Source of the DNA: Actinomycetes bacterium
GTDB taxonomy: Bacteria; Actinomycetota; Acidimicrobiia; Acidimicrobiales; SZUA-35
Assembly: GCA_024227975.1 (NCBI GenBank)
Contig: JAAETV010000102.1
Span: 1-38,190, forward strand
Direction: 5' to 3'
DNA: 38,190 nt
Shown: positions 24,681 through 33,139 of the stretch, in pieces
How the letters are laid out: the number at the start of each line of letters is the position of its first letter
How positions within the stretch are numbered: position 1 is the first letter of the stretch
Notes under the pieces: generated by a model
The model's input: the letters and a program-made list of their open reading frames with translations, nothing else
The model's database searches: none
Told to the model about the DNA's origin: nothing
Made by a program: the position numbers and the translations under genes

Positions 24681-25172
24681 TCAGAGCAGGGCCTCATTGA
24701 TGACCTGGTCGATGAGCTGGGGAAGTGCGTCTCGGGCCTGTTCTGACAAGGGCGCTCCTAGGGACAGATCGGCGGCTTCCATGGCATAGACGATGAGCTG
24801 GCCCGGCAACCGATCGAGAGCCCGGCCCAGAGCCACGGCCTCGGCCAGCCCGCCGTGGTGGGAGCTGGCCACTGCCCCGGGGGCAGGGAGAGGATCGGTG
24901 TCGATATCGATCCGATGGATCTCACCCGGAGCTCCGCCCCCGGCGGCCGCATCGATCACGATGACCCGCTCCCTGTCACGCCATGCCTCGATGAGGCGGG
25001 CCGGCTCCCCGTCGAGCACGATCAGCTTCACCCTGTCTCCGATCCCTTTCTGGGGGCCGAGGCAGGCTATGGCGACGGGGCCGATGCTGTCGTCGCCCCG
25101 CATGGTGTTGCCGATCCCGATCACGGCCACCGGTTGACGTGGTTCACCGAGGGTCAGCCGATCGGTTGTCAT
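24681..25172 (-). CDS. [NiFe]-hydrogenase maturation endopeptidase
   Basis: A protein of 163 residues from ATG 25172. It shows V-I-G-I-G-N-T-M-R-G-D-D-S-I-G, the N-terminal motif of HyaD/HybD/HycI proteases (Glu/Asp nickel ligand region), then V-I-V-I-D-A-A, and S-S-H-H-G-G with the metal-ligand His. The enzyme checks for Ni in the large subunit and clips off its C-terminal tail. Its ATG overlaps the stop of the large-subunit gene (ATGA), so protease and substrate are made from coupled translation. An upstream in-frame start at 25220 lies inside the large subunit and is less likely. Confidence 0.9.
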   Translation of the reverse strand: MTTDRLTLGEPRQPVAVIGIGNTMRGDDSIGPVAIACLGPQKGIGDRVKLIVLDGEPARLIEAWRDRERVIVIDAAAGGGAPGEIHRIDIDTDPLPAPGAVASSHHGGLAEAVALGRALDRLPGQLIVYAMEAADLSLGAPLSEQARDALPQLIDQVINEALL

Positions 25173-26473
25173 GAGCGGTCGACGGTCAGATCGAGGAAGT
25201 GGGTTGCGCAGCTGATGCATGGATCGTGGTTGCGGATGGTGACCTCAGCTTGGCGTCGAAGGTCGTCGTCGTCGAGGTGTAGGTGCTGCTCGACGAATCG
25301 ACGCAAGTCGCCTTCGATGGCGGGTTGGTTCTGCGAGGTCGGAGGTACGATCACGGCGTCGGTGATGAGTCCGTCATCGTCGATCGTGTAGCGATGATAT
25401 AGCAGGCCCCGCGGGGCTTCGGTTGCCCCATGACCGGTCCCGGGTCGGGGATCTGCTCGGACGCTGGCTTCATCGGGTTGCTGGTAGTTGTCGATTATGG
25501 CCAGCGCTACCTCGAAAGCGTGGACGACCTCGACTGCTCGCACCACGATGCTGGTGAAGGGGTTTGCACAGACGGGTCCGAGCCCGGCCGTGGTTGCCGC
25601 CGCCGTGGCTTGGGGTGAGAGCTTGGCTGAGTGGAGGCTGTAGCGGGCCAAGGGGCCGACCAGGTAGTTGCCCCCACCCCGACGCTGCCCGTGGAGGGCC
25701 GTTGAGTGTTCGACATGGACTTCCTCGAACACCTCGGCGAAGGACGCCACATCGATGTCCAGTCCGTGGCTGGAAACGATCCTGGTCCCCATCATGGGGT
25801 ACTCATCGCCGGCATCGAGGGCCACCAACTCGTATGGCAGTTCCTGGTCGGGGAAGTCGAAAGCGCCAACCTCCCCTACGACCTCGATGGCCAGGGCCAG
25901 GCCTTGTTCCAACCGAGCCCGTAGCGGTTCGAGGGTGCTGCGGGTCGGGGCCCGGTAGAAACCTCCAAGCTTTATGTTGACCGGGTGAATGGCCCGGCCC
26001 CCCACGGTCTCGAGGATCTCGTTTCCGATCTTCTTGATCTCGAGACCCCGTTCGACCAGGCGCCGATGCTGGCTCGCCATGTCGATGGCGCTGTCGTAAC
26101 CGAGGAAGTCGGGGGCGTGGAGGAGGTGGATGTGGAGGGTATGACTCTCGATCCACTCACCACAGTAGAGGAGGCGGCGGAGCTCGTGGAGGGGGCCATC
26201 GACGGTGATGCCGATGGCGTCTTCCAGGGCGGCGCAGGCGCTCATCTGGTAAGCCACCGGACAGATTCCACAGATCCGAGCGGTGACGTCGACCGGCTCG
26301 GCATAGCCACGGCCTCGGAGGATGCCTTCGAAGAACCGGGGCGGTTCGTAGATGTTGAGCTCGATCCCGGTCAGCTCACCGTCGCGGACCTCGATCCGCA
26401 TCGCCCCCTCACCCTCCACCCGGGCCAGCGCCCCGGTACTGAGGGCTCTACGGCCAGGCCCGTCATTGCTCAT
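25169..26473 (-). CDS. hyhL: Group 3b [NiFe]-hydrogenase large subunit (alpha)
   Basis: The Ni-Fe catalytic subunit, 434 residues from ATG 26473 (GAGGAGG upstream; the frame remains open upstream but that part is the small-subunit gene read in another frame). The N-terminal motif is [10 protein letters not shown] and the C-terminal motif D-P-C-I-S-C-A-T-H, giving the four Cys ligands of the Ni-Fe centre. Cleavage after that His would remove nine residues, F-L-D-L-T-V-D-R-S. The L1/L2 forms, and the FeS/flavin partners in the operon, fit soluble NAD(P)-linked group 3b enzymes. Coupled by ATGA overlaps on both sides. Confidence 0.94.
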   Translation of the reverse strand: MSNDGPGRRALSTGALARVEGEGAMRIEVRDGELTGIELNIYEPPRFFEGILRGRGYAEPVDVTARICGICPVAYQMSACAALEDAIGITVDGPLHELRRLLYCGEWIESHTLHIHLLHAPDFLGYDSAIDMASQHRRLVERGLEIKKIGNEILETVGGRAIHPVNIKLGGFYRAPTRSTLEPLRARLEQGLALAIEVVGEVGAFDFPDQELPYELVALDAGDEYPMMGTRIVSSHGLDIDVASFAEVFEEVHVEHSTALHGQRRGGGNYLVGPLARYSLHSAKLSPQATAAATTAGLGPVCANPFTSIVVRAVEVVHAFEVALAIIDNYQQPDEASVRADPRPGTGHGATEAPRGLLYHRYTIDDDGLITDAVIVPPTSQNQPAIEGDLRRFVEQHLHLDDDDLRRQAEVTIRNHDPCISCATHFLDLTVDRS

Positions 26474-27285
26474 GGTCGCCTCCTCGTTTCCGCCGGGAGC
26501 GGGACCGGGATTGGGTCTGGCGCGCTCCGGAAGGGGACCGACCAGGCATTGAAGGTGTGGAAGAGTCGCTCGATCTCGCCGAGGCTGAGACCTTGGGTGG
26601 CCAGCAGGGCGGCCAGGGCAGCGGTGTTTGCCGTCTCGGCCGGACCGAAGCAGCCGTAGCAGCCTCGATCGAAGGTGGGGCACAGGGCACCACAACCGGC
26701 GTGGGTCACCGGACCGAGACAGGGGGTGCCACCTCTGACCGCGATGCAGGGATTGCCCTTCTGCTTGCACTCGATACACACCGAGTGGCTGGGGATGATC
26801 GGTTTGCGGCCGGCGAGGTAGGCGCCGAGCACTTCGAGTAGCTGGTGACGGTCGATGGGGCATCCCCGCAACTCGAAGTCGACCTCGACATGATCGGCGA
26901 TGGGGGTCGAGGCGGCGAGAGTGGAGACGAAGGCCGGGGTGGCATAGACGATACGTAGCAGCTCCTCGACATCACCGAAGTTGCGTAGGGCCTGGATCCC
27001 ACCTGAGGTGGCGCACGCTCCGATCGTGACCAGGAACCGGGACTGGCGTCTCACCTCCTGGATTCGTTCGATGTCGTGGGCCGTGGTGATCGATCCCTCC
27101 ACCAGGGACAGATCGTAGGGTCCGGCGACGGTGGCGCTCGAGGCCTCCAGGAAGTAGTTGATGTTGACCTGGTCGGCCACGGCCAGGAGCTCATCCTCAC
27201 AGTCGAGCAAGCTCAGCTGGCAGCCGTCGCAGCTGGCGAACTTCCACACCGCCAGGGTGGGCTTGGTCGGTGGACTGGGGCTCAT
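26470..27285 (-). CDS. hyhS: Group 3b [NiFe]-hydrogenase small subunit (delta)
   Basis: The electron-transfer subunit, 271 residues. Proximal cluster ligands: F-A-S-C-D-G-C near the N terminus, G-A-C-A-T-S-G-G, and R-G-C-P-I-D. The C-terminal half has further cysteines, [11 protein letters not shown] and [16 protein letters not shown], enough for two more FeS clusters. No twin-arginine signal is present, so the enzyme is cytoplasmic, as expected for group 3. ATG 27285 overlaps the gamma-subunit stop (ATGA) and the gene's own stop overlaps the large-subunit start (ATGA). Confidence 0.94.
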   Translation of the reverse strand: MSPSPPTKPTLAVWKFASCDGCQLSLLDCEDELLAVADQVNINYFLEASSATVAGPYDLSLVEGSITTAHDIERIQEVRRQSRFLVTIGACATSGGIQALRNFGDVEELLRIVYATPAFVSTLAASTPIADHVEVDFELRGCPIDRHQLLEVLGAYLAGRKPIIPSHSVCIECKQKGNPCIAVRGGTPCLGPVTHAGCGALCPTFDRGCYGCFGPAETANTAALAALLATQGLSLGEIERLFHTFNAWSVPFRSAPDPIPVPLPAETRRRP

Positions 27286-28130
27286 CGTTCCCGCACCCGG
27301 AGTAGAGCCTCTACCTGAGGCCAGTCGAGTACGGGGCCGTCCTTGCAGATGAATGACGATCCGAGCTGGCAGTGGCCACAGTGGCCGATGGCGCAGTGCA
27401 TGTTGCGCTCCATGCTGAGCTGGACCGCCGATGGGGCCACCCCGAGATCGGTCACAGCCAAGGCGCTGAAGCGCATCATCACTTCAGGTCCACAGACAAA
27501 GGCAACCGTGTTGGTGGGATCGACCGGAGCTCGTCCCACCAGCCGGGTCACCACCCCTACATCGCCCCTCCATTCGGGAGTCGCGCTATCGACTGTCACC
27601 TCGATGTCGATATCGAGGCGGCCCCGCCACTCCTCGATCTCGTCGCGGTATAGGAGGGTGTCAGGAGATCGGGCCCCTATCAGGACCACGGCGCGCCCGA
27701 AGGCCGGTCGCTCCGCCAGCACAGAGGTGATGATGGGGCGTACGGGGGCCAAACCCAGCCCGCCGGCCAGCACCAATACATCCCGGCCGCGGGCCTGGTC
27801 CAGACCCCAGCCGGTGCCATAGGGACCCCGGACCCCGATCTGGTCTCCTGGCGATGCTTCCACCAAGGCGGTCGAGACTGCTCCTACCCGGCGGATGGTG
27901 TGGGTGAGGGTTCCGGCCTCGAAGCCGGCGACCGAGATCGGGGCTTCGCCAACTCCGAAGGCCCACAACATGTTGAACTGGCCCGCTCCCGGAGGGTCGC
28001 AGCCTTCGTCGAGCGGAGCGAGGTCGAGGGTCACCGTGTCGGCCAGCTCCTGGCGACGGGAAACGACCTCGTACATCCTGGGCGTCATCGGCCCCGGAGG
28101 GGTGGGTGCTTGTCTGGTCTCAGGATGCAT
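27282..28130 (-). CDS. hyhG: Hydrogenase gamma subunit, FAD/NAD(P)-binding diaphorase
   Basis: A protein of 282 residues of the ferredoxin-NADP reductase-like family. G-Q-F-N-M-L and E-A-P-I-S-V-A-G form the flavin-binding barrel, [11 protein letters not shown] starts the NAD(P) domain, C-G-P-E-V-M-M follows, and the C terminus carries a [2Fe-2S] motif [11 protein letters not shown] ... C. It would exchange electrons between the FeS chain and NAD(P)H. The ATG at 28130 overlaps the preceding gene by 11 bases; a later in-frame ATG (28088) is an alternative because the first 14 residues are Pro-rich and not conserved-looking. Confidence 0.91.
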   Translation of the reverse strand: MHPETRQAPTPPGPMTPRMYEVVSRRQELADTVTLDLAPLDEGCDPPGAGQFNMLWAFGVGEAPISVAGFEAGTLTHTIRRVGAVSTALVEASPGDQIGVRGPYGTGWGLDQARGRDVLVLAGGLGLAPVRPIITSVLAERPAFGRAVVLIGARSPDTLLYRDEIEEWRGRLDIDIEVTVDSATPEWRGDVGVVTRLVGRAPVDPTNTVAFVCGPEVMMRFSALAVTDLGVAPSAVQLSMERNMHCAIGHCGHCQLGSSFICKDGPVLDWPQVEALLRVRER

Positions 28131-28584
28131 GATTGCCGTAGAGGTCTATCAGCTGGAGCCGGGTTGCCTGCAGCCGGTCCCGGATCGGGCTGGCGAAACG
28201 TTGAAACAGCTCATAGCCGAGGCGAGGATCCGCATCGCAGCGCTGCCGGAGGCAGATGGCGTCGATGGCGATGGTGTGTGCCTCGGAGACCACTCTGGCG
28301 TCGAACGTCCAGCGGTAGGGGGGAAGGAGCCACGAGACGCCAAGGATCTCACCCGGTCCGATCGTCTCGATGACGAAGGGACCTTGACGGGGGGTGGCCA
28401 CCTCCAGCGCCACCAGCCCACTGAGCAGGAGGTAGAAGGTGTCGGCCGGCTGGTTTTCGACCAGGACGATGGTCTCCTGATCGAGTTTGACCTCCTGGCC
28501 ACAGCCCGCGATAGCTTCCATGGCCTCGGCCGAGAGTCCAGCGAAGAAGCGCTGTTGGTCTAGTACTTCGGTGATCGCGCTCAT
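28120..28584 (-). CDS. Cyclic-nucleotide-binding domain protein inside the hydrogenase operon (no DNA-binding domain)
   Basis: A protein of 154 residues from ATG 28584. It is a single cyclic-nucleotide-binding (CAP effector) beta-roll: [29 protein letters not shown], then [24 protein letters not shown]. The phosphate-binding cassette normally has G-E-x-x-(6-10)-R-(T/S)-A; here it is altered (G-E-I-L-G-V-S ... R-W-T-F), so nucleotide binding is uncertain. A C-terminal helical tail follows but no helix-turn-helix. It is tied by an ATGA overlap to the beta-subunit gene, so it may modulate the hydrogenase complex directly rather than act as a transcription factor. Confidence 0.85.
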   Translation of the reverse strand: MSAITEVLDQQRFFAGLSAEAMEAIAGCGQEVKLDQETIVLVENQPADTFYLLLSGLVALEVATPRQGPFVIETIGPGEILGVSWLLPPYRWTFDARVVSEAHTIAIDAICLRQRCDADPRLGYELFQRFASPIRDRLQATRLQLIDLYGNHAS

Positions 28585-29720
28585 GATGATGCCTCGTCGG
28601 GGTCTGGGGATGACTGGGGGGTAGCCAAGGCTGCCGTTTCGGCTGTCAGGTCGATGCCGACCGGGCACCAGGTGATGCAGCGGCCGCAGCCGACACAGCC
28701 CGAGCTGTCGAACTGGTCGTGCCAGGTGACGAGCTTGTGGAGTAGCCACTGGCGGTAACGGCTCTTGGTGCTCGTCCTCACCGAACCGCCGGTCAGATGG
28801 CTGAAGTCGATAGAGAAGCACGAGTCCCACACCCGCCAACGTTCAGCCTCGGTCCCAGTCAGGTTGGTGTTGTCCTCGGTTCGGCTGCAGAAGCAGGTGG
28901 GGCAAACCATGGTGCAGTTACCGCACGCCAGGCAGCGGTCTGCTACCTCGTCCCAACGAGGATGGTCCGGAGCGAGGGCGGCTAGGGGTGGGTGGGCGGG
29001 ATCGAGGTGGCGACCCATGGTGGCCTTGGCTCGATCGTGAGCCCCCCGGGCTTCGGCCAGCTCTGTCTCGGTGGCCTGCCGACCGCCGACCGAGGCTAGT
29101 AGGTCGGAGCCCCGGTCGGTTCCGGCCGCCACCAGGAATGCGTGCTCGTCTTCGGAGTCGGATCGATGGATCTCTCGGATGGAGAGATCGAAACCGCTGG
29201 TCGGGGAGGGGCCGGTGTCCATCGAACTACAGAAGCAAGTGTTTCCAGGCCGATTACAGGCGGCGGCGACGACGAACACGTCGGGGCGTCGGGCGGCATA
29301 GGCGGGGTCGGTGGCCGCCGGGTCGAGGAAGACCCTGTCCAGGAGTCCGAGGGCGGCAAGGTCGCAGGAGCGGATGGCGAAGAAGGCGAAGGAGGGTGCT
29401 TCGGGTGTCGGCTGGACGATCTCGATCGTGCCGTCGGCCCGCCTGGCTCTGATGAGTAGTGTCCTCTCGGGGTAGAGGAACCGCTTCCATGATGTCGATG
29501 GGCTGGAGAAGGCGAGGACCTCGGTGGTCCCGGTCGGTTCGAGGCGGTAACGGCCTCCGTCTTGATCCTCGCTCCAGCCTTCGGGCAGGTCTGCGATCGA
29601 GCCGATCTCGGCGTGGGTGATGACCCCGTTCTCGACCTTCGGACCGATGACGGTTCGGCCCTGGGCTCGTAGTCCTACGAGGAGGCCCTCGAGCTGGTCC
29701 ACTGAGAGGATCTGCACCAC
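28581..29720 (-). CDS. hyhB: Hydrogenase beta subunit, iron-sulfur protein
   Basis: A protein of about 379 residues if started at GTG 29720 (or at the next codon, 29717). An ATG 57 bases earlier (29777) has no ribosome-binding site, and a palindrome lies between the two, so the later start is preferred. The middle has R-S-C-D-L-A-A-L and [10 protein letters not shown]. Two ferredoxin-like [4Fe-4S] motifs follow: [16 protein letters not shown] and [13 protein letters not shown]. This is the HyhB/sulfhydrogenase beta family, which bridges the small subunit and the flavin subunit. It is the first gene of the operon in the direction of transcription. Confidence 0.9.
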   Translation of the reverse strand: MVQILSVDQLEGLLVGLRAQGRTVIGPKVENGVITHAEIGSIADLPEGWSEDQDGGRYRLEPTGTTEVLAFSSPSTSWKRFLYPERTLLIRARRADGTIEIVQPTPEAPSFAFFAIRSCDLAALGLLDRVFLDPAATDPAYAARRPDVFVVAAACNRPGNTCFCSSMDTGPSPTSGFDLSIREIHRSDSEDEHAFLVAAGTDRGSDLLASVGGRQATETELAEARGAHDRAKATMGRHLDPAHPPLAALAPDHPRWDEVADRCLACGNCTMVCPTCFCSRTEDNTNLTGTEAERWRVWDSCFSIDFSHLTGGSVRTSTKSRYRQWLLHKLVTWHDQFDSSGCVGCGRCITWCPVGIDLTAETAALATPQSSPDPDEASS

Positions 29721-29735
29721 ATGAACCCTATGCGA

Positions 29736-29750
29736 CCGACACCCTGTCGG
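29736..29750. promoter_or_regulatory. Perfect 6-3-6 inverted repeat upstream of the hydrogenase operon
   Basis: CCGACA (29736-29741) and TGTCGG (29745-29750) flank CCC. It sits about 15-30 bases before the preferred hydrogenase start (29720/29717). On the minus strand TAGGGT (just after the palindrome) lies at a leaderless -10 distance from GTG 29717. A dimeric regulator binding here would cover the core promoter. The repeat would be inside the coding region if the upstream ATG at 29777 were used. Confidence 0.45.
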
Positions 29751-29796
29751 CGTCGTGGGGTTGCCAGCTATCTTCATCTGTTCCCGTTCACGCTGG

Positions 29797-31353
29797 TCAG
29801 CCCAGGTCGAAGCTCATCGCTACCATCACTCGCCGGTTCCGGATCTGGCCTTGGCCGGTGGCGTTGGGGGCGATCGGCTCGGATTCTCCCATACCGGTGA
29901 CGGTGATGCGCTCACTGTCGATGCCGTTGCTCACGAGGAACAAGGCCACAGCAGTGGCCCGCCGTTCGCTGAGTCTCTGATTGCCGGAAGGCGGCCCGAC
30001 GCTGTCGGTGTGGCCGACGATCGATATCTCCGCCGTCGAGCGGCTCAACAGGGTTGGCAGGTCGGCCAGCGACTCGACTGCTCTCGGTGTCAGTTGGGAT
30101 CCTCCAGAGTCGAATTCCAGTCCCTGGACCCGGGCCAGGAATCCACCGGGCAAGAGGGAGACCTCGACCGAACCGTCGACGGTGAAGGCGGCCATCACAT
30201 CACCGAAGTTGGCGGCATCGAGCAGGGCATAGGTGTTGTCGTCGATCGTGATGTTGTCGACCACCTCGTTGATCCCGTCGATGGCCAGCGCGGCAGCCAC
30301 TATCCGGTCCCGCAGATCCGGACGGGGAAGCACTCCATCGAGGGTGATGATCCCATCCTCAGCCGATACTTGGAGGGTCGAGGGCTCGAGATCGGTGATG
30401 GCCAGGCCGCTGACGTCGAGCGAGGGCAAGTCCTCACCTTCGAGGTGCTCGACCAATCGTTCGATGCTGGCTTGGTCGGGGGCGGTACCGGCCAAGATCA
30501 TGGCGTCGGGGCCGACGGTCAGCGATCCCTCGATGAGCCGAGGGAGCTGATGAACCATCGAGGGGAGCTGCGTCATCCATGGTTCGGCGGGGACCAACTC
30601 ATCGACGGTCACCGTCGTCGTTGCCCTGTCGCCGAGGACGTCGGTGATGGCTGCGTCGATGGTGCTCGCCAACTCCTGATCGGGGACGATGGCATCGATG
30701 TTCAGGCCAACGCGGCCCAGGGTGGCGATCATGATCGGGTCGTTGACCTCGACCCCATCGTTGCTCACGGCCCGATCGGTCTCAGGTTCGAGCGTTTCGG
30801 GCTCGACGGGTGTTGCCTCATCGGACGGATTCGGGTTGTCGTTGGTGGCAGTAGCCAGATCGACGCCATCGTCGGGGGTGGACACAGTGGCCTGTACCTC
30901 ACCGACTCCTTCGTCGGGGCGTTGGGCTAGGGCATAGCCGACTGCAACCCCGCAGATGAACAGGCCAACGGCGGCCACGGCCATCACCAGTGGTGACCGC
31001 GCCTGATCGTCGAGGGCGTCGGGGTCTGCTTCATCAGTCGCTCCATCGTTGGGCCCGGGTCCGTCCTCGTCTCGGATGCGGTCCTCGTCTCCGTCCTCAC
31101 CGTCGAGCTGATCCGACTCGACGGGATCTGGTCCGGCGTCGTCTACCTCGATGACTTCGATGCTGGTGTCGGGCTCGGCCAGTTCGAGAGCCTTGATGGC
31201 ATCTCGTTTCTGTTGGTACACCGCCAGGAGCTCGGCTTGTTGCTCCTCGTCGTCGGTGCCATAGATAGCAGCTCGAAGCTCCAGCTGCTCCCTGTGCAGC
31301 TGTCTCCATTGTTCGGCGGCGCTTCCTGCCGTCGAATCCTTGCCGCCACTCAT
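29797..31353 (-). CDS. OmpA-family envelope protein with BON-like repeats (ArfA-like)
   Basis: A protein of 518 residues. The first 120 are cytoplasmic, with an N-terminal Gln/Glu-rich coiled-coil-like part and a very acidic stretch. One membrane span lies at about 122-143 (P-L-V-M-A-V-A-A-V-G-L-F-I-C-G). After an acidic Thr/Pro linker come BON-like segments (I-L-A-G-T-A-P-D, I-I-T-L-D-G-V-L-P-R). The last 115 residues are an OmpA domain: L-E-F-D-S-G-G-S, V-G-H-T-D-S-V-G, N-Q-R-L-S-E-R-R-A and R-N-R-R-V. OmpA domains bind peptidoglycan; the combination of one span, BON and OmpA recalls mycobacterial ArfA. GAGGGG precedes the ATG. A promoter with an internal palindrome lies at 31417-31446. Confidence 0.88.
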   Translation of the reverse strand: MSGGKDSTAGSAAEQWRQLHREQLELRAAIYGTDDEEQQAELLAVYQQKRDAIKALELAEPDTSIEVIEVDDAGPDPVESDQLDGEDGDEDRIRDEDGPGPNDGATDEADPDALDDQARSPLVMAVAAVGLFICGVAVGYALAQRPDEGVGEVQATVSTPDDGVDLATATNDNPNPSDEATPVEPETLEPETDRAVSNDGVEVNDPIMIATLGRVGLNIDAIVPDQELASTIDAAITDVLGDRATTTVTVDELVPAEPWMTQLPSMVHQLPRLIEGSLTVGPDAMILAGTAPDQASIERLVEHLEGEDLPSLDVSGLAITDLEPSTLQVSAEDGIITLDGVLPRPDLRDRIVAAALAIDGINEVVDNITIDDNTYALLDAANFGDVMAAFTVDGSVEVSLLPGGFLARVQGLEFDSGGSQLTPRAVESLADLPTLLSRSTAEISIVGHTDSVGPPSGNQRLSERRATAVALFLVSNGIDSERITVTGMGESEPIAPNATGQGQIRNRRVMVAMSFDLG

Positions 31354-31416
31354 GCGATTACCCCTCGGCCCGGGTCGTGCCCCCGGCGGTCCCGCCTCAC
31401 ATCATTCGATGGCCCG

Positions 31417-31446
31417 AGGATAGGAGGTCTTTCAAGACTTGAACAA
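31417..31446 (-). promoter_or_regulatory. Predicted promoter of the OmpA-like gene with palindrome TTCAAG-A-CTTGAA
   Basis: On the minus strand TTGTTC (31446-31441) and TATCCT (31422-31417) are an 18-bp-spaced -35/-10 pair about 64 bases from the start codon. The perfect 6-1-6 palindrome at 31431-31443 overlaps the -35 box and the spacer, a classic operator position. Neither a regulator gene nor a second copy of the palindrome is seen in the window. Confidence 0.4.
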
Positions 31447-31584
31447 GATTCTGAGCGAGCCAAGCCTCCTCAGCGCCAGGTAGGTCGGCTCCATCATCGG
31501 CTCCAGGGAGGGCGAGACAGCCAGTTTGGGACGGATACCGGACAGCCAGGATCTCGCAGCCGGGATCGTAGGTTGTCGACTCGA

Positions 31585-31590
31585 TAGTAT
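31585..31590 (+). promoter_or_regulatory. -10 element of a leaderless promoter
   Basis: TAGTAT ends six bases before the ATG at 31597, so transcription is expected to begin at or next to the A of the start codon. No ribosome-binding site precedes this ATG. No clear -35 box is seen. Confidence 0.5.
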
Positions 31591-31596
31591 GCGCCT

Positions 31597-32085
31597 ATGT
31601 CTGATCAACAGCCATGGGAGCCGCATGATCCTCCACCCGAGGTTCCTGGTCAGCCCCAACCTGTGCCTGGACAGGATCCAGCGTTACTGCCGGGGTCGGC
31701 TCCGGTTCCGCCCGTACCTGTAGCTCATCCGGGGTTCGTCTTCCAGATAGGTGATATCGGTGTCACCAACGACACCATCGTCACCCCAAGCGGCAACGCC
31801 CCTCTCGCCGGCTCGGTCTGGGTCGGGCTCGATTACACCCGAACCGTCAACAAGATTCCGACGTGGGCCATCATCATGGCCATCATCTTCGCTGTGTTCT
31901 GCCTTCTCGGCCTGCTGTTCTTGTTGGTCAAGGAGGATACGACCGCGGGCTATGTAGAGGTCAGGGTTCAGCAGGGTCAGTTCTGGCATGTCTGCCATGT
32001 ACCGGTGAACTCGCGGGCCAACGTCGACTACTTGATGATGCAGGTTGCGCAGGCCCAAGCTTTCGCCAGCCGGCAGGGCCAGTGA
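31597..32085 (+). CDS. Conserved actinobacterial single-span membrane protein, unknown function
   Basis: A protein of 162 residues. Residues 1-45 are Pro-rich. Then comes F-Q-I-G-D-I-G-V-T-N-D-T-I-V-T-P-S-G-N-A-P-L-A-G-S, a motif I recognise from a conserved actinobacterial family of small membrane proteins, followed by K-I-P-T-W-A-I-I-M-A-I-I-F and one strong membrane span (about 88-112) with L-L-F-L-L-V-K-E. The last 45 residues are predicted to form short strands with a Cys-containing W-H-V-C-H. Function is unknown. It seems to be read from a leaderless promoter and lies just upstream of hisG, about 100 bases apart. Confidence 0.72.
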   Translation: MSDQQPWEPHDPPPEVPGQPQPVPGQDPALLPGSAPVPPVPVAHPGFVFQIGDIGVTNDTIVTPSGNAPLAGSVWVGLDYTRTVNKIPTWAIIMAIIFAVFCLLGLLFLLVKEDTTAGYVEVRVQQGQFWHVCHVPVNSRANVDYLMMQVAQAQAFASRQGQ

Positions 32086-32185
32086 TCTCGCACCGACCCG
32101 TTTGGGGAGGCCAGTAACCCGGTCCCTTCTACACTTGGCAACGCCCCTTGTTTCTGAGAACCGGGGCCGGGAGATCGGATCATCC

Positions 32186-33031
32186 ATGCTGCGTGTAGCT
32201 GTGCCAAACAAAGGCTCGTTGGCCGAACCGTCGGCGACGATGCTGCACGAGGCCGGCTACCGCCAGCGGCGGGACCCCAAGGAGCTCGTCTTGGTCGACT
32301 CGGCGAACGAGGTCGAGTTCTTCTTCCTCCGACCCCGCGACATCGCCGTCTATGTCGGGGTCGGTCAGTTGGATCTCGGGATCACGGGCCGGGATCTGTT
32401 GCTCGATTCGGGCGCGGCTGCTGAGGAGGTCCTCCAGCTCGGCTTCGCCGCATCGACCTTCCGGTTCGCTGCCCGCCCGGATGTGGCCGACACCGAGGAG
32501 GACTTCGCCGGGAAGCGCATAGCTACCTCCTATGCGGGCCTGGTGGCCAAGCACCTTTCCGATATTGGTATTCAGGCCCAGATCATCAGGCTTGACGGAG
32601 CAGTCGAGACATCGGTCCGTCTGGGGGTGGCTGACGTTGTTGCTGACGTGGTCGAGACTGGCACGACCCTGCGCCATGCCGGGCTCGAAGTCTTTGGCCA
32701 ACCCATCCTCGAGTCCGAAGCAGTCCTGATCGGCCACGCCGGAGGATCTTCGACAGCAGCCAAGGATCAGCTCGTGCGTCGCCTCCAAGGGGTCCTCGTC
32801 GCCCGCCGCTATGTGATGATGGACTACGACATCGAGGCTGAGAAGCTCGAGGCGGCCTGTGCTATCGCCCCGGGGCTGGAGTCGCCGACGGTGTCCCCCC
32901 TCCATAGTGAGGGCTGGGTGGCAGTGCGGGTCATGGTTCCGCGTTCACGAGCCCAAACGGTCATGGATGAGCTGTGGGAGATGGGGGCCAGGGCCATCCT
33001 CACCACCGACATTCACGCCTGCCGGATCTGA
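32186..33031 (+). CDS. hisG: ATP phosphoribosyltransferase, long form (first step of histidine synthesis)
   Basis: A protein of 281 residues from ATG 32186 (an earlier in-frame start at 32045 overlaps the previous gene). L-R-V-A-V-P-N-K-G-S-L is the N-terminal motif; G-Q-L-D-L-G-I-T-G-R-D-L-L and A-D-V-V-A-D-V-V-E-T-G-T-T-L (PRPP-binding loop) are both clear. The C-terminal 75 residues (V-S-P-L-H ... A-I-L-T-T-D-I-H-A-C-R-I) are the ACT-like regulatory domain of HisG(L), which binds histidine for feedback inhibition, so no HisZ partner is needed. It couples ATP and PRPP to make phosphoribosyl-ATP. No other his gene is in the window. Confidence 0.95.
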   Translation: MLRVAVPNKGSLAEPSATMLHEAGYRQRRDPKELVLVDSANEVEFFFLRPRDIAVYVGVGQLDLGITGRDLLLDSGAAAEEVLQLGFAASTFRFAARPDVADTEEDFAGKRIATSYAGLVAKHLSDIGIQAQIIRLDGAVETSVRLGVADVVADVVETGTTLRHAGLEVFGQPILESEAVLIGHAGGSSTAAKDQLVRRLQGVLVARRYVMMDYDIEAEKLEAACAIAPGLESPTVSPLHSEGWVAVRVMVPRSRAQTVMDELWEMGARAILTTDIHACRI

Positions 33032-33139
33032 GCCCGAGCCAGAGGGGGAAGGTCTCTCCCGGCCGTGGGGCTTGTCGTTTCCCATCGGCTTCATAGTAAC
33101 TTGCGTACAGGAAGGCCCTGCCGTCCGCCCTAACCTCAG

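Noticed and set aside
29755..30930. A 391-codon plus-strand frame opposite the OmpA-like gene
   Set aside because: Gly/Asp/Arg-rich shadow; the OmpA motifs on the minus strand are unambiguous.
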